A stretch of DNA of 44,514 nt from JANYJJ01 sp031386065. Its GTDB lineage: Bacteria > Pseudomonadota > Gammaproteobacteria > Burkholderiales > Burkholderiaceae_C. The notes under the pieces are model-generated. The model was not told where the DNA came from and ran no database searches. It worked only from the letters and a program-made list of their open reading frames with translations. Made by a program: the position numbers and the translations under genes. This document shows, piece by piece, positions 1 through 7,737 of this stretch (positions within the stretch are counted from its first letter, which is position 1; every line of letters begins with the position of its first letter). The DNA lies in assembly GCA_031386065.1 (NCBI GenBank), contig JANNBZ010000167.1:1-44514 (forward strand), in the 5' to 3' direction.

Positions 1-1388
1 GCGCGCTGCATTACTTCTGTGACGGTGAACTTGGATCGGTCGGTCTCGCGCCACAGGCTGAACACAGCCGCGCGCGCCAGCCGGTTGTTCTGTTCAGTCG
101 GGTTGGCTTGAACTTCGGGGTCGGCAAGTTCATCGGTCAGAGGGGCCAGCGCAGCATCCAGTGCGTGGCCCAGCACCTGCTTGAACTTGGCTGCTTCTTC
201 GTGCAGCAGGCCCAGGTCAGCGCCCAGCGCCCCGTGGCGCATCGGTGTCAGCGGTGACTTGCCGATGCCCACCATGCGACCGAACAATGCGCGCGTGTCT
301 TTGCCCAGGTTGGCGAGCGTTCGCGGCCCGTGATCGGCACGATCAACGTAGGTCGAAAACTTGTGCAGCCGCTCGATGGCCCGGTTGAAGTCGGTGCCCG
401 GCCCGCTTTCGACGAACGCGCCTTTCTTCCACGCCACAAAGGCCGCCTTGTGCAGGCCATCAACCGGCGTGGCCTCCGCATTCGGGGCCGGGGCCAGCGT
501 GTCAGCGTGTGCGTGTGCGTGCAGCAGGGCCTGCGCCAGCAGCTGCAGTGGTGCGTCGTCGGCAGTGCCGAGCGGCTGAGTCACGCGCATCTCAGGCATG
601 GCTTGCAGCGCCTGCACCACGTCCGACACCGACGCGTGCGCATTCAGCCCGAACCCCTGGCGCTCGAGCGCCGCGCAAATCGACAGGCTGTCACGCTGCG
701 CCGCAAGGCGGTCAGGCTGGTCCTGCAAACCGCGCAGGTGCCGCAGCGCCTCGGTGCCCGGCACGCTGGCCGCCAACATGCGTTCGAGCCGGAACGATGC
801 CGCCGAAGGCTCGCCGTTCGCGGTGGCCTGCAGCAGAGTTTCGGCCTCTGCGAGCGATGCGATCCCCATCGACTTGAGCGCGGTGGCCAGCACCAGCGGC
901 GCAATGAACGGTGCTGCCGCGTCGGTCGACGGCGGCACCAGAGCGAGCGGCCGCGCGGCCGGCGCTGCGTCGGCCGGCGCGGGCCCGAACATCGTGTGCA
1001 CCGCCGCGCAAAAGCCGGCTTCGCTGCACATGCCGTGAAGCGTTTGCGGCGTGCTGGCCAGCCCGCGTGCGGCTTGCGCCACCGGGTGCAGTGCGTGCAT
1101 GGCCCGGTTCGCCTGTCGCGCCACTGCGTCTGCTTGCGCGAGCCCCATTGATTGTCCCGAGACCATGGGCGCGCGCCGCGGCCTGCCGCTCACATCGGGC
1201 CGTGTCGGCCCGCCGGAGGTGCTGCTGGCGTGCAGCGCCAGCACGCCCAGCGCGGTGCGCACCGACGACGCGGGCCAGCGCGAACGTGGCGAAGTTTCGG
1301 GTGCCGCCAGCGGCTCGGCGGCGGTATGGGGGGCGGGCGGCGCTGCGTCGTCGACAGCGATGCGTGGCGCGGGCAATTGGTAGTCCAT
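1..1388 (-). CDS. Probable type III effector, C-terminus beyond left edge
   Basis: An uninterrupted minus-strand frame opens with ATG at 1388 (MDYQLPAPRIAVDD) and stays open to base 1, giving at least 462 residues; the stop lies outside the window. The first 80 or so residues are rich in Ala, Pro and Ser with few bulky residues, as is usual for type III secretion signals. The rest is Ala/Leu-rich and looks mostly helical, with no signal peptide, membrane segment or recognised catalytic motif. It lies 74 bp downstream of a second effector-like gene that has a PIP box, so the two may share a transcript; I saw no PIP box directly before this gene. The effector call rests on composition and context. 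I do not recognise the family. Long frames on the opposite strand here are shadows caused by the high GC content. Confidence 0.55.
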   Translation of the reverse strand, partial: MDYQLPAPRIAVDDAAPPAPHTAAEPLAAPETSPRSRWPASSVRTALGVLALHASSTSGGPTRPDVSGRPRRAPMVSGQSMGLAQADAVARQANRAMHALHPVAQAARGLASTPQTLHGMCSEAGFCAAVHTMFGPAPADAAPAARPLALVPPSTDAAAPFIAPLVLATALKSMGIASLAEAETLLQATANGEPSAASFRLERMLAASVPGTEALRHLRGLQDQPDRLAAQRDSLSICAALERQGFGLNAHASVSDVVQALQAMPEMRVTQPLGTADDAPLQLLAQALLHAHAHADTLAPAPNAEATPVDGLHKAAFVAWKKGAFVESGPGTDFNRAIERLHKFSTYVDRADHGPRTLANLGKDTRALFGRMVGIGKSPLTPMRHGALGADLGLLHEEAAKFKQVLGHALDAALAPLTDELADPEVQANPTEQNNRLARAAVFSLWRETDRSKFTVTEVMQR

Positions 1389-1462
1389 GGATCTGATTCC
1401 CGAATGGTCGGGTCAAGATGCTGACGTGAAGGGGGACTAGACGTGTGCAGACAGCATCGGGC

Positions 1463-3472
1463 TTACCAGCCCAAGACAAGCGCCCTGTACGCGAGCTCCT
1501 CAAGCACCTTTTTGGCCGCGTCCTGGCGTTCATCCTCCGGCGTGTTCACCAGCTCCTGCAGCTTATTGGCGAAGCCCGTTAGCAGGCCCTTGACGTTGAC
1601 GTTCTTGATTTCGATTTTCAGCAGGTCTTGCAGCGCATCGTTACCGCCCAGTTCGGCCGCCGCTCTCATGCCCGCGATCGCGTCGGCGATGTCCAGCTCT
1701 TGTATCTCGCCAGCTTTCTTAGTTGCCAGGACGCGAACCACAGGCTCCTTCTCGATGATGGCCAACAGGGCGGGCACGTACAGCTTCAAAATGCGGCGCA
1801 CCTCCTTCGGCGCGTGTTCGGCCTCGTAGTTCGCCATCGCCTTCATTGCGGCCTCTGCGCTCGGCGTCATTTCTGGCTTGTCAGCGAGGAGGCTGGCAGC
1901 GTGCTGGGCGTGCGATCCGGGTTCTGAAGAGCACGCGAACATCTCCTCCATGGTGCCCGTCAAAACCTGCGAGTCAGTGGAGCGACGCAGGACCAGGGCA
2001 TCGAGCGCAGCCTTCATCTCTTCAATACCACTGGCCTGACGTACCCGACCCTCACTCATGTCCACCAGTTGCGCCGCGTTCGCCTCTTGCTCATGCTGGT
2101 GCTCGACCGGTGCCACGATGAGGTCGCCCTGGTAATCACCGGCTGTGCGAAGGTAGTTGTATTCACTCGTTGTACCGAACCCTCCGCTGGTCATGCCGTC
2201 GGCATTGGCTGCGTGCATGGCATACAGAATATTTTCGACGGCTTGGTCTTTGGGCACCGTTTCAAAGGCCCCACCGCCGCACACGGCGAACAGGGCTTTG
2301 TCGTAGCCGGGCGCTTTTTTCTCGATCTGGCTGCGGATGTGGTCGACGATGCCTTGCGTGTATGCATTGACGTAGAGATACACAGTCGCTTTGACGTCGC
2401 CTGCCTCTTTGAGGTTTTCCGCTTTGACGATGCCGTTCTTGTAATTACCGAACGCTAGATCGTTCTTAACCGCGTGCTTTAAAAGGTGCGTCAATACCGT
2501 GTCCCTGGCGACAGCTTTCGTCGTTTGCTCAGTGAACCCGAATAACTTCAACGTCGCCCCAAGTTTTGGCAACACGTTCGTCTTGGCGTTGTAGTCGATC
2601 AGCGCCAATTGACTGAATCGACCGCTGCTTGAAGCCTTGGCGAGGTACGCTCGATTTTTTTCACCCAGCGAAACGGATCCGGCCCCGGCAAACAGCCCCT
2701 GGTGGTTGCCGATCTCCACACTGCGCGTGATACCGCAATCTCTAGCGGCCTTTTGCAGAGCCGGCGCCATATCGCCGATGGCAGACAGTTTCGTCAAGTT
2801 CTCCGCGCCCACCGCGCCCATGACGGCCGCCACGATGTCCTTCGCAGAATTTGCCTGTGCCATCGGCACGGGAACGTCCTTAGTTGGCAGATCAATCGAT
2901 GAGCGAACGCTATTTTTTCGACGCGGCGCCAAAACGAATTCCTTCAACATCTCGACGTTTTTCGACGCGCCGGCGTCCTCGTACAGCCCGGTGATGGTCT
3001 TGTCGGACTGCTTCAAAAGAACATGGAGACCCTTGTCCCTGAGCTCGCTTACCAACTCGTGGAGTTTCCTTACGTGGCTGCCCTTGTCGTCGTGCTCCCA
3101 GCGGGGCGGTGCCAGTACGACCACACAGTCACCCTCGCTCAGGGTTCCCTCTTTGAGGGCTTCCAACACGGGCAGCAGGCATCGCTCGGTGTGACCGCCG
3201 CCGGTTGAAGAGTATTGAAGCAGCAAGACCGGCTTGCTTTCCCGAAGCGTGCTTTCGTCGTCGGAGTTGAAGATCGGCTTTGTCGCCGCTGTCGGCGCGG
3301 ACGATGTCGACGTCGCCGAGCTGCTCGCATGTGATGGGGGCGACAAGCCGCCAACGCCCTGACCGGCGCGCGCGCTGACGCGCGACTGCGGCGGGGTGCC
3401 CCGCCCTGGCGCATTCGATGCCGCATCTTCGCGAGGGCGCTTTCGGCTCGACGAGCTTGAGATGGAATCCAC
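1463..3472 (-). CDS. Probable type III effector with GT-B glycosyltransferase-like motifs
   Basis: 669 residues starting MDSISSSSSRKRPRED. The first 75 residues are Ser/Thr/Ala/Pro-rich and low in hydrophobics, typical of type III effector N-termini. A strand-like PVLLLQYSSTGGGHTER follows, with the glycine-rich GGGH at about 91-94; this resembles the N-terminal loop of MurG/MGDG-synthase-type GT-B enzymes. Near residues 425-440 is GMTSGGFGTTSEYNYL, and about 455-468 is VAPVEHQHEQEANA. Together they match the layout of the GT28 nucleotide-sugar site (GG.T..E, then P...Q.EN). The C-terminal 180 residues are helical without a recognised domain. A PIP box and -10 lie just upstream (3502-3563). 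By eye the gene is less GC-rich than its neighbours, consistent with horizontal acquisition. Secretion and glycosyl transfer are both inferred; I do not recognise a named effector family. Confidence 0.65.
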   Translation of the reverse strand: MDSISSSSSRKRPREDAASNAPGRGTPPQSRVSARAGQGVGGLSPPSHASSSATSTSSAPTAATKPIFNSDDESTLRESKPVLLLQYSSTGGGHTERCLLPVLEALKEGTLSEGDCVVVLAPPRWEHDDKGSHVRKLHELVSELRDKGLHVLLKQSDKTITGLYEDAGASKNVEMLKEFVLAPRRKNSVRSSIDLPTKDVPVPMAQANSAKDIVAAVMGAVGAENLTKLSAIGDMAPALQKAARDCGITRSVEIGNHQGLFAGAGSVSLGEKNRAYLAKASSSGRFSQLALIDYNAKTNVLPKLGATLKLFGFTEQTTKAVARDTVLTHLLKHAVKNDLAFGNYKNGIVKAENLKEAGDVKATVYLYVNAYTQGIVDHIRSQIEKKAPGYDKALFAVCGGGAFETVPKDQAVENILYAMHAANADGMTSGGFGTTSEYNYLRTAGDYQGDLIVAPVEHQHEQEANAAQLVDMSEGRVRQASGIEEMKAALDALVLRRSTDSQVLTGTMEEMFACSSEPGSHAQHAASLLADKPEMTPSAEAAMKAMANYEAEHAPKEVRRILKLYVPALLAIIEKEPVVRVLATKKAGEIQELDIADAIAGMRAAAELGGNDALQDLLKIEIKNVNVKGLLTGFANKLQELVNTPEDERQDAAKKVLEELAYRALVLGW

Positions 3473-3501
3473 AGCTTCACTCCGTTAATTCATGAGTTCG
3501 A

Positions 3502-3563
3502 AGTGTGGGCAACGGAGTCGACGGCAGTTGCTGCCTGTGCGAAGCGCCGTGCCGCCATGCGAA
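3502..3563 (-). promoter_or_regulatory. PIP box (TTCGC-N15-TTCGC) with -10 element
   Basis: On the minus strand TTCGC (3563-3559), 15 bases, TTCGC (3543-3539) matches the plant-inducible-promoter consensus TTCGB-N15-TTCGB bound by HrpX/HrpB-type AraC activators. CACACT (3507-3502) follows 31 bases downstream, fitting the YANNNT -10 at the standard 30-32 base spacing. The start codon of the effector gene is 30 bases further on, so the leader is short. The box predicts co-regulation with the type III secretion genes. Confidence 0.85.
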
Positions 3564-3684
3564 GCGCAGTGGGCGATTGAAGCGGGTGGTGCGCGACACC
3601 GAACGCTTCGCACGTACGCGACGGCGAGCGCGCTGGCATCGGTCAGCGCAATAGCGACAACCGCAGCAGGCATCGCCGCTCAGC

Positions 3685-4704
3685 TCAACCCGACTGGCGC
3701 AGCTGCAGCTTCGGCTCCGACAGGAACACCTGGCGCTTGATCGACGGGTCGGCAAGGCGCGCCAGCAGTGCGGCGGCAGCCTGCTCGCCCAGTTCGCCGG
3801 GGCGGATGTCGACGGTGCTCAACGGCGGGTTCGAGTGCGCCGCGTCGAGCACGTTGTCGAAGCCGATCAAGGCAAAGTCGTCGCCGGCACGCAGGCCCTG
3901 CTCGCCCAGCGCCATCAGCGCGCCGAAGGCGACCACGTCGTTGTAGCAAACCGCTGCGCTGGGCCGGGGGCGCATGCGCAGCATCGTGGCCATGGCCTCG
4001 CGCCCGCCCGACCGGTTCGGGTCAGAGGCGACGATCAGGCGTTCATCCACCGCCATGCCGGCGGCCGCCAGCGCGCTGCGGTAGCCGCGCAGCCGTTGCT
4101 CACCGACGACGCCCGAGCGCCCGCCCAGAAAGCCGATTCGGGCATGCCCGGCGCCGATCAGATGCCGCGTGGCCATCGCGACGCCCTTCTCGTTGTCCGA
4201 ACCCGCGTAGTCGTAGCTGCCGGCGCCCAGCGAACGCACCATCACCACCAGCGGAATGCCCCACGAGCCCACTTCCTTGGCCAGCGTCTTGGGCGTTTCC
4301 AGCGCGGGGCAGATCAGGATGCCGACCGCGTGCTGCTCGCGCATCGACATCAGCACCTTGCGCTGGCGCTCCAGGTTCTCGTGCGTGTGGGCCATCAACA
4401 CGATGTAGCCGGCGTCCACCAGCGTGCGCTCGATGCCCACCAGCACCTCGGCAAAGAACGGGTTCATCAGGTCGTTGATGACCACGCCCACGATGTTGGA
4501 CGACTGGCCGCGCAGTTCGGCCGCACGCCGGTTGTAGACGTAGCCGAGCTTTCGCGCGGCGTCGCGCACGCGCTGGGCGGTCTGTTCACGGATCAACGGG
4601 CTGTCCCGCAAGACCAGCGACACCGTCGACTTCGACACCCCTGCTGCTTCGGCGACATCCATGATCGTCAAGGCCCGGGCGGGCTTGGCTGGTTTGCTGT
4701 TCAT
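3685..4704 (-). CDS. LacI-family transcriptional regulator
   Basis: 339 residues, normal for the family. An N-terminal helix-turn-helix (about residues 13-35, TIMDVAEAAGVSKSTVS) and hinge helix are followed by a periplasmic-binding-protein-like effector domain with the usual SNIVGVVINDLMNPFFAE start and an IGFDN segment near the end. It is divergent from the first solute-binding protein gene. Three perfect copies of TGGAACGTTCCA, a typical LacI operator with a central CG, lie at 5004-5015, 6409-6420 and 22513-22524, each before a transport or catabolic unit. This makes it the likely local repressor, relieved by the imported sugar or a metabolite. A half-site lies in its own upstream region at 4840-4847. 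Confidence 0.92.
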   Translation of the reverse strand: MNSKPAKPARALTIMDVAEAAGVSKSTVSLVLRDSPLIREQTAQRVRDAARKLGYVYNRRAAELRGQSSNIVGVVINDLMNPFFAEVLVGIERTLVDAGYIVLMAHTHENLERQRKVLMSMREQHAVGILICPALETPKTLAKEVGSWGIPLVVMVRSLGAGSYDYAGSDNEKGVAMATRHLIGAGHARIGFLGGRSGVVGEQRLRGYRSALAAAGMAVDERLIVASDPNRSGGREAMATMLRMRPRPSAAVCYNDVVAFGALMALGEQGLRAGDDFALIGFDNVLDAAHSNPPLSTVDIRPGELGEQAAAALLARLADPSIKRQVFLSEPKLQLRQSG

Positions 4705-4732
4705 CGGGGTTCCGTTGGGTGGCCTGAGAGCG

Positions 4733-4806
4733 TGAGAGTTTTTTTGTGTTTCCCCCTCTCCCCAAAAAGGCGAGGGAGCAAATGCCGCCGCTGCGAAAAA
4801 CTCTCA
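4733..4806. repeat. Nested inverted repeat in the LacI upstream region
   Basis: TGAGAGTTTTT (4733-4743) and AAAAACTCTCA (4796-4806) are perfect 11-bp inverted repeats. Between them is a smaller pair, CCCTC and GAGGG, around an A-rich loop near 4770. The whole could fold into a long stem-loop in the LacI 5' leader or upstream DNA. It may be a small palindromic repeat element or a terminator-like structure. Apart from this and the operator sequences I see nothing coding in the 325-bp divergent region 4705-5029. Confidence 0.5.
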
Positions 4807-4839
4807 GTCTCTGAGCCGGCAGCGCCGACGGGTTCACTT

Positions 4840-4847
4840 CGTTCCAA
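4840..4847. promoter_or_regulatory. Possible LacI half-operator
   Basis: CGTTCCAA equals one half of the TGGAACGTTCCA palindrome plus one flanking base. The other arm is not conserved. It lies upstream of the lacI-type gene and could mediate weak autoregulation, but an 8-base match may be chance. Confidence 0.25.
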
Positions 4848-5003
4848 ATATTGTTTGCGTTGACGGGTTGGCGAAGTCTAGGCGCGTGGCGACAACGGTC
4901 AAGTCAGGCAGCGCGCGACGGGATGAGGCGTGAAATTGTAGTCGCCGTCATCCGCCAGTCCGGTGTTTTCCCTGAGCAGCGCCAGCACATCACCGAAGTT
5001 TAA

Positions 5004-5015
5004 TGGAACGTTCCA
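5004..5015. promoter_or_regulatory. LacI-type operator TGGAACGTTCCA (site 1)
   Basis: A perfect 12-bp palindrome 14 bp before the chosen ATG (5030) of the first solute-binding protein and identical to two further sites in the window. A TTTAAT at 4999-5004 could be a -10 element, but no convincing -35 is visible. Position and identity suggest repression by the divergently encoded LacI protein. Confidence 0.8.
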
Positions 5016-5029
5016 ACCAAGGCTCCAGC

Positions 5030-6355
5030 ATGACTTCAAACCCACCTTTCATCGACGCGCCGAAGCCTGGCCCTGCCCACCGGGCCAGACGCGTGCGCGC
5101 GCTGGCCCGTGCGCTGCTGGGTTTGCTGGTGGTGGGTCTGTGCAGCGGTCGCGACGCGGGTGCCGGCGAAGTGGAGGTGCTGCACTTCTGGACCTCGGCA
5201 GGAGAAGCGCGGTCGGTAGAGCAGCTGAAGGCGTCGCTGGCGGTGCGGGGACACACCTGGAGAGACTTTGTGGTGGTCGGCGGTGGGGGCCAGAACGCGA
5301 TGGCGGCGCTCAAACAGCGGGTGGCGGCGGGTACGCCACCGGCGTCGGCGTCGATGAAAGGGCCAGCCATTCAGGAGTGGGCTGCGCAGGGCCACCTGGC
5401 CAACCTCGATGCAATGGCCACCTTCGATCACTGGGACAGCGTGCTGCCCCGCGTGGTACGAGACCAGGTCAAGTACCGCGGACACTACGTTGCCGTGCCG
5501 GTCAACATCCACCGCGTCAACTGGCTGTGGTCGAGCACCGAGGTGCTGAAGAAATCGGGCGTGGCTGCGGTGCCCACATCGTTCCAGGAACTGCTGGTGG
5601 CCGCCGACAAGATCAAGGCGGCGGGTTATGTGCCGATTGCCCATGGCGGCCAGCCTTGGCAGGACTTCGTTCTGTTCGAGTCGGTCGCGCTCGGTGTGGG
5701 CGGCACCGAGTTCTACAAGAAGGCGTTGCTGCGGCTCGAACCCGCCGCGCTCTCGGGCGTCGAGATGCGGCGCTCGCTGGACGCGTTTCGCCGCCTGAAG
5801 GCCTACACCGACGCGCAGTCGAAAGGCCGCGACTGGAATGCCACCACCGCGATGGTGATTCAAGGAAAGGCCGCGTTCCAGTTCATGGGTGACTGGGCCA
5901 AGGCTGAATTCTTCGCGGCCGGCCGCCAACTTGGGCGCGACTTCAACTGCACCGCCGCACCCGGCACCACCGACGCCTTCTCGTTCGTGGTCGACACCTT
6001 CGCGATGTTCCAGCTTCGAAACTGGGAAGCGCAGAAAGCGCAGGGATACCTGGCCTACGCGCTGCTGGGGGAGGAATTCCAAGACAAGTTCAACCGCAGA
6101 AAGGGCTCGATCCCGGCGCGCATGAACGTTGATTTGAGTCTGTTCGACGACTGCGCAAAAGCATCGCGGGTCGCCTTTGACGGCACCTCGACGGCCAACG
6201 CGCTGATCCCGTCGGTCGCGGTTGACATGGCGTTGCCCACCGCAACGCAAGCCGCGCTTCGCGCGGTGGTGAGCGACTTCTGGAACAACGACACCATCAC
6301 GTCGACCGAAGCGGTCAATCGGCTGGTGCAGGCCGCAGCCCCCGGTCGCAAGTAG
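5030..6355 (+). CDS. ABC sugar transporter solute-binding protein (first copy)
   Basis: 441 residues from ATG 5030. An in-frame ATG at 5003 overlaps the operator and is less likely. A basic segment and hydrophobic stretch (ARALLGLLVVGLCSGRDAGA, about residues 29-48) form a signal peptide, and the mature part starts GEVEVLHFWTS, the usual start of family 1 sugar-binding proteins. HGGQPWQDFVLFE, GRDWNATTAMVIQGKAAFQFMGDWAK and the closing region align with the two binding proteins at 11714 and 13043, but this copy is clearly more diverged. No permease or ATPase adjoins it, so it may use the transporter encoded at 14298-17215. The operator at 5004 links it to the same regulon. Substrate unknown; glucose/mannose-type proteins are the closest I recognise. 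Confidence 0.88.
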   Translation: MTSNPPFIDAPKPGPAHRARRVRALARALLGLLVVGLCSGRDAGAGEVEVLHFWTSAGEARSVEQLKASLAVRGHTWRDFVVVGGGGQNAMAALKQRVAAGTPPASASMKGPAIQEWAAQGHLANLDAMATFDHWDSVLPRVVRDQVKYRGHYVAVPVNIHRVNWLWSSTEVLKKSGVAAVPTSFQELLVAADKIKAAGYVPIAHGGQPWQDFVLFESVALGVGGTEFYKKALLRLEPAALSGVEMRRSLDAFRRLKAYTDAQSKGRDWNATTAMVIQGKAAFQFMGDWAKAEFFAAGRQLGRDFNCTAAPGTTDAFSFVVDTFAMFQLRNWEAQKAQGYLAYALLGEEFQDKFNRRKGSIPARMNVDLSLFDDCAKASRVAFDGTSTANALIPSVAVDMALPTATQAALRAVVSDFWNNDTITSTEAVNRLVQAAAPGRK

Positions 6356-6396
6356 CCTCGCGTGTCAGTGCTTTCCCTAGGCCGTGCTTTGAACCC

Positions 6397-6425
6397 TTGA
6401 CGTTTTACTGGAACGTTCCAATAAT
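6397..6425 (+). promoter_or_regulatory. Sigma-70 promoter with LacI operator in its spacer (site 2)
   Basis: TTGACG (6397-6402), a 17-bp spacer and AATAAT (6420-6425) form a good sigma-70 promoter. The perfect palindrome TGGAACGTTCCA (6409-6420) fills the spacer, so a bound LacI protein would block RNA polymerase directly. It drives the long operon starting at 6471. Confidence 0.82.
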
Positions 6426-6470
6426 TCGCTCCATGCCTTCTTTCAACCGCGTTCAAGGTCAAACTGCGTC

Positions 6471-7517
6471 ATGAGCCAACAGCAAATCGGTTGGGGCTTG
6501 ATCGGTGCCAGCACCATTGCCGCCGAGCACATGATCGGAGCCATTCGCGCCCATCCGGGCCATGAGGTGGTGGCGGTTGCCAGCAGCCAGTCGCAACGCG
6601 CCATCGACTACGCCGGGCAGCACCGCATCGCCGGCGCTTACGCCAACGTCGACGCCCTGCTGGCTGACCCTCGGGTGCAGGTCGTCTACATCAGCACTAC
6701 CAACGAATTGCACCGCGACCAGGTGCTCGCCGCAGCGGCGGCCGGCAAGCACGTGCTGTGCGAGAAGCCACTGGCGCTGACCATGGCCGACGCGCTGATG
6801 ATGGTCCGCGCCTGCGCCCAGGCCGGCGTGGTGATGGCCACCAACCACCACCTGCGCAACGCGGCAACGCACCGCAAGATTCGCGAGCTGGTGCAAAACG
6901 GCGCCATCGGCCGGCCGCTTTTCGCACGAGTTTTTCATGCGGTGCACCTGCCGCCGCACCTGCAGGGCTGGCGCATCGACCGGCCGGCTGCCGGCGGCGG
7001 CGTGATTCTCGACATCTCCGTCCACGACGCAGACACCTTGCGCTTCATCCTCGGCGCCGAGCCGGTCGAAGCCATCGGCCTGTCGCAGTCGGCCTACATG
7101 GCCCGCGAAGGACTGGAAGACGGCGTGATGGCCGTGCTGCGCTTCGACAACGACGTGCTGGCGCAATTGCACGACGCCTTCACCACGCCGTTCGCCGGCA
7201 CCGGCATCGAAATCCACGGCGACCGGGGTTCGGTCATCGGCCGCAACGTGATGACGCAGCAGCCGGTGGGCGAGGTGGTGCTGCGCGACGCCAGCGGCGA
7301 GCGCGTGGTCGCCGTCGAGCACGAAAGCCTGTACGCCCGGGGCGTGGCCCGGTTTTGCGCGGCCCTGCGCGGCGAAGCCGAGCCGGCGGCCACGGCCGTC
7401 GACGGGCTGCGTTCGCTGGCCGCCGCGCTGGCCATCGCCGAGGCCTGCCGCACCGGCGAATCGGTGCGCATCGACTCCTTTCAAGCCACGTCCCTCCAAC
7501 CTAGGTTCCGCAGTTGA
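6471..7517 (+). CDS. Gfo/Idh/MocA-family NAD(P)-dependent oxidoreductase
   Basis: 348 residues. The N-terminal Rossmann fold starts GWGLIGASTIAAEHMIGAI and has the family CEKPLALT motif at about residue 98. The C-terminal domain carries HDADTLRFILG. It resembles 1,5-anhydrofructose reductase and inositol/sugar dehydrogenases, so reversible oxidation of a sugar or keto-sugar is likely. It is the first gene after the LacI-controlled promoter. Its last residues (QPRFRS) and its stop are encoded by the terminal repeat of an inserted element (7500-7733), so the native C-terminus has been replaced; the catalytic core is intact. Confidence 0.88.
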   Translation: MSQQQIGWGLIGASTIAAEHMIGAIRAHPGHEVVAVASSQSQRAIDYAGQHRIAGAYANVDALLADPRVQVVYISTTNELHRDQVLAAAAAGKHVLCEKPLALTMADALMMVRACAQAGVVMATNHHLRNAATHRKIRELVQNGAIGRPLFARVFHAVHLPPHLQGWRIDRPAAGGGVILDISVHDADTLRFILGAEPVEAIGLSQSAYMAREGLEDGVMAVLRFDNDVLAQLHDAFTTPFAGTGIEIHGDRGSVIGRNVMTQQPVGEVVLRDASGERVVAVEHESLYARGVARFCAALRGEAEPAATAVDGLRSLAAALAIAEACRTGESVRIDSFQATSLQPRFRS

Positions 7518-7733
7518 CCGCTTCCCTCCGTTGGCTACACCGCATGAACATTGACATTTGTACCCACGACAACGTTCACCTGTTGGGTGAGAGCGCTACG
7601 CGCCCGATTGAGCCGCGTTACGGCGCGCTGACGGCGTTGCTCCTCCTCGCGGGCATGAGCCCGCAGCGTCGTCGCGCCTTGCCAGCGCACCGCATCACAG
7701 CCCACTCGGGCGCGTCCAACTGCGGAATCTAGG
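7500..7733. mobile_element. 234-bp MITE-like element with IS1380-like terminal inverted repeats
   Basis: CCTAGGTTCCGCAGTTG (7500-7516) and CAACTGCGGAATCTAGG (7717-7733) are inverted repeats matching at 16 of 17 bases. Read inward from the right end the repeat is CCTAGATTCCGC, recalling ends of IS1380-family elements such as ISEcp1 (CCTAGATT). Flanking pentamers TCCAA (left) and TTCAA (right) differ at one base and may be a decayed target duplication. The interior holds a 72-codon open frame without recognised similarity and no transposase, so this would be a non-autonomous derivative. It separates two genes of one operon and leaves the CoA-transferase ATG four bases past its right end. Family assignment is from memory of repeat ends. 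Confidence 0.6.
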
Positions 7734-7737
7734 TTCA

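Noticed and set aside
330..1151. 273-codon open frame on the plus strand, and several others nearby
   Set aside because: Arg/Gly-rich translation without domains; a shadow of the minus-strand effector frame that runs through the region.
7514..7732. 72-codon frame inside the inserted element
   Set aside because: Starts in the left terminal repeat, lacks a ribosome-binding site and any recognised similarity; not a transposase.
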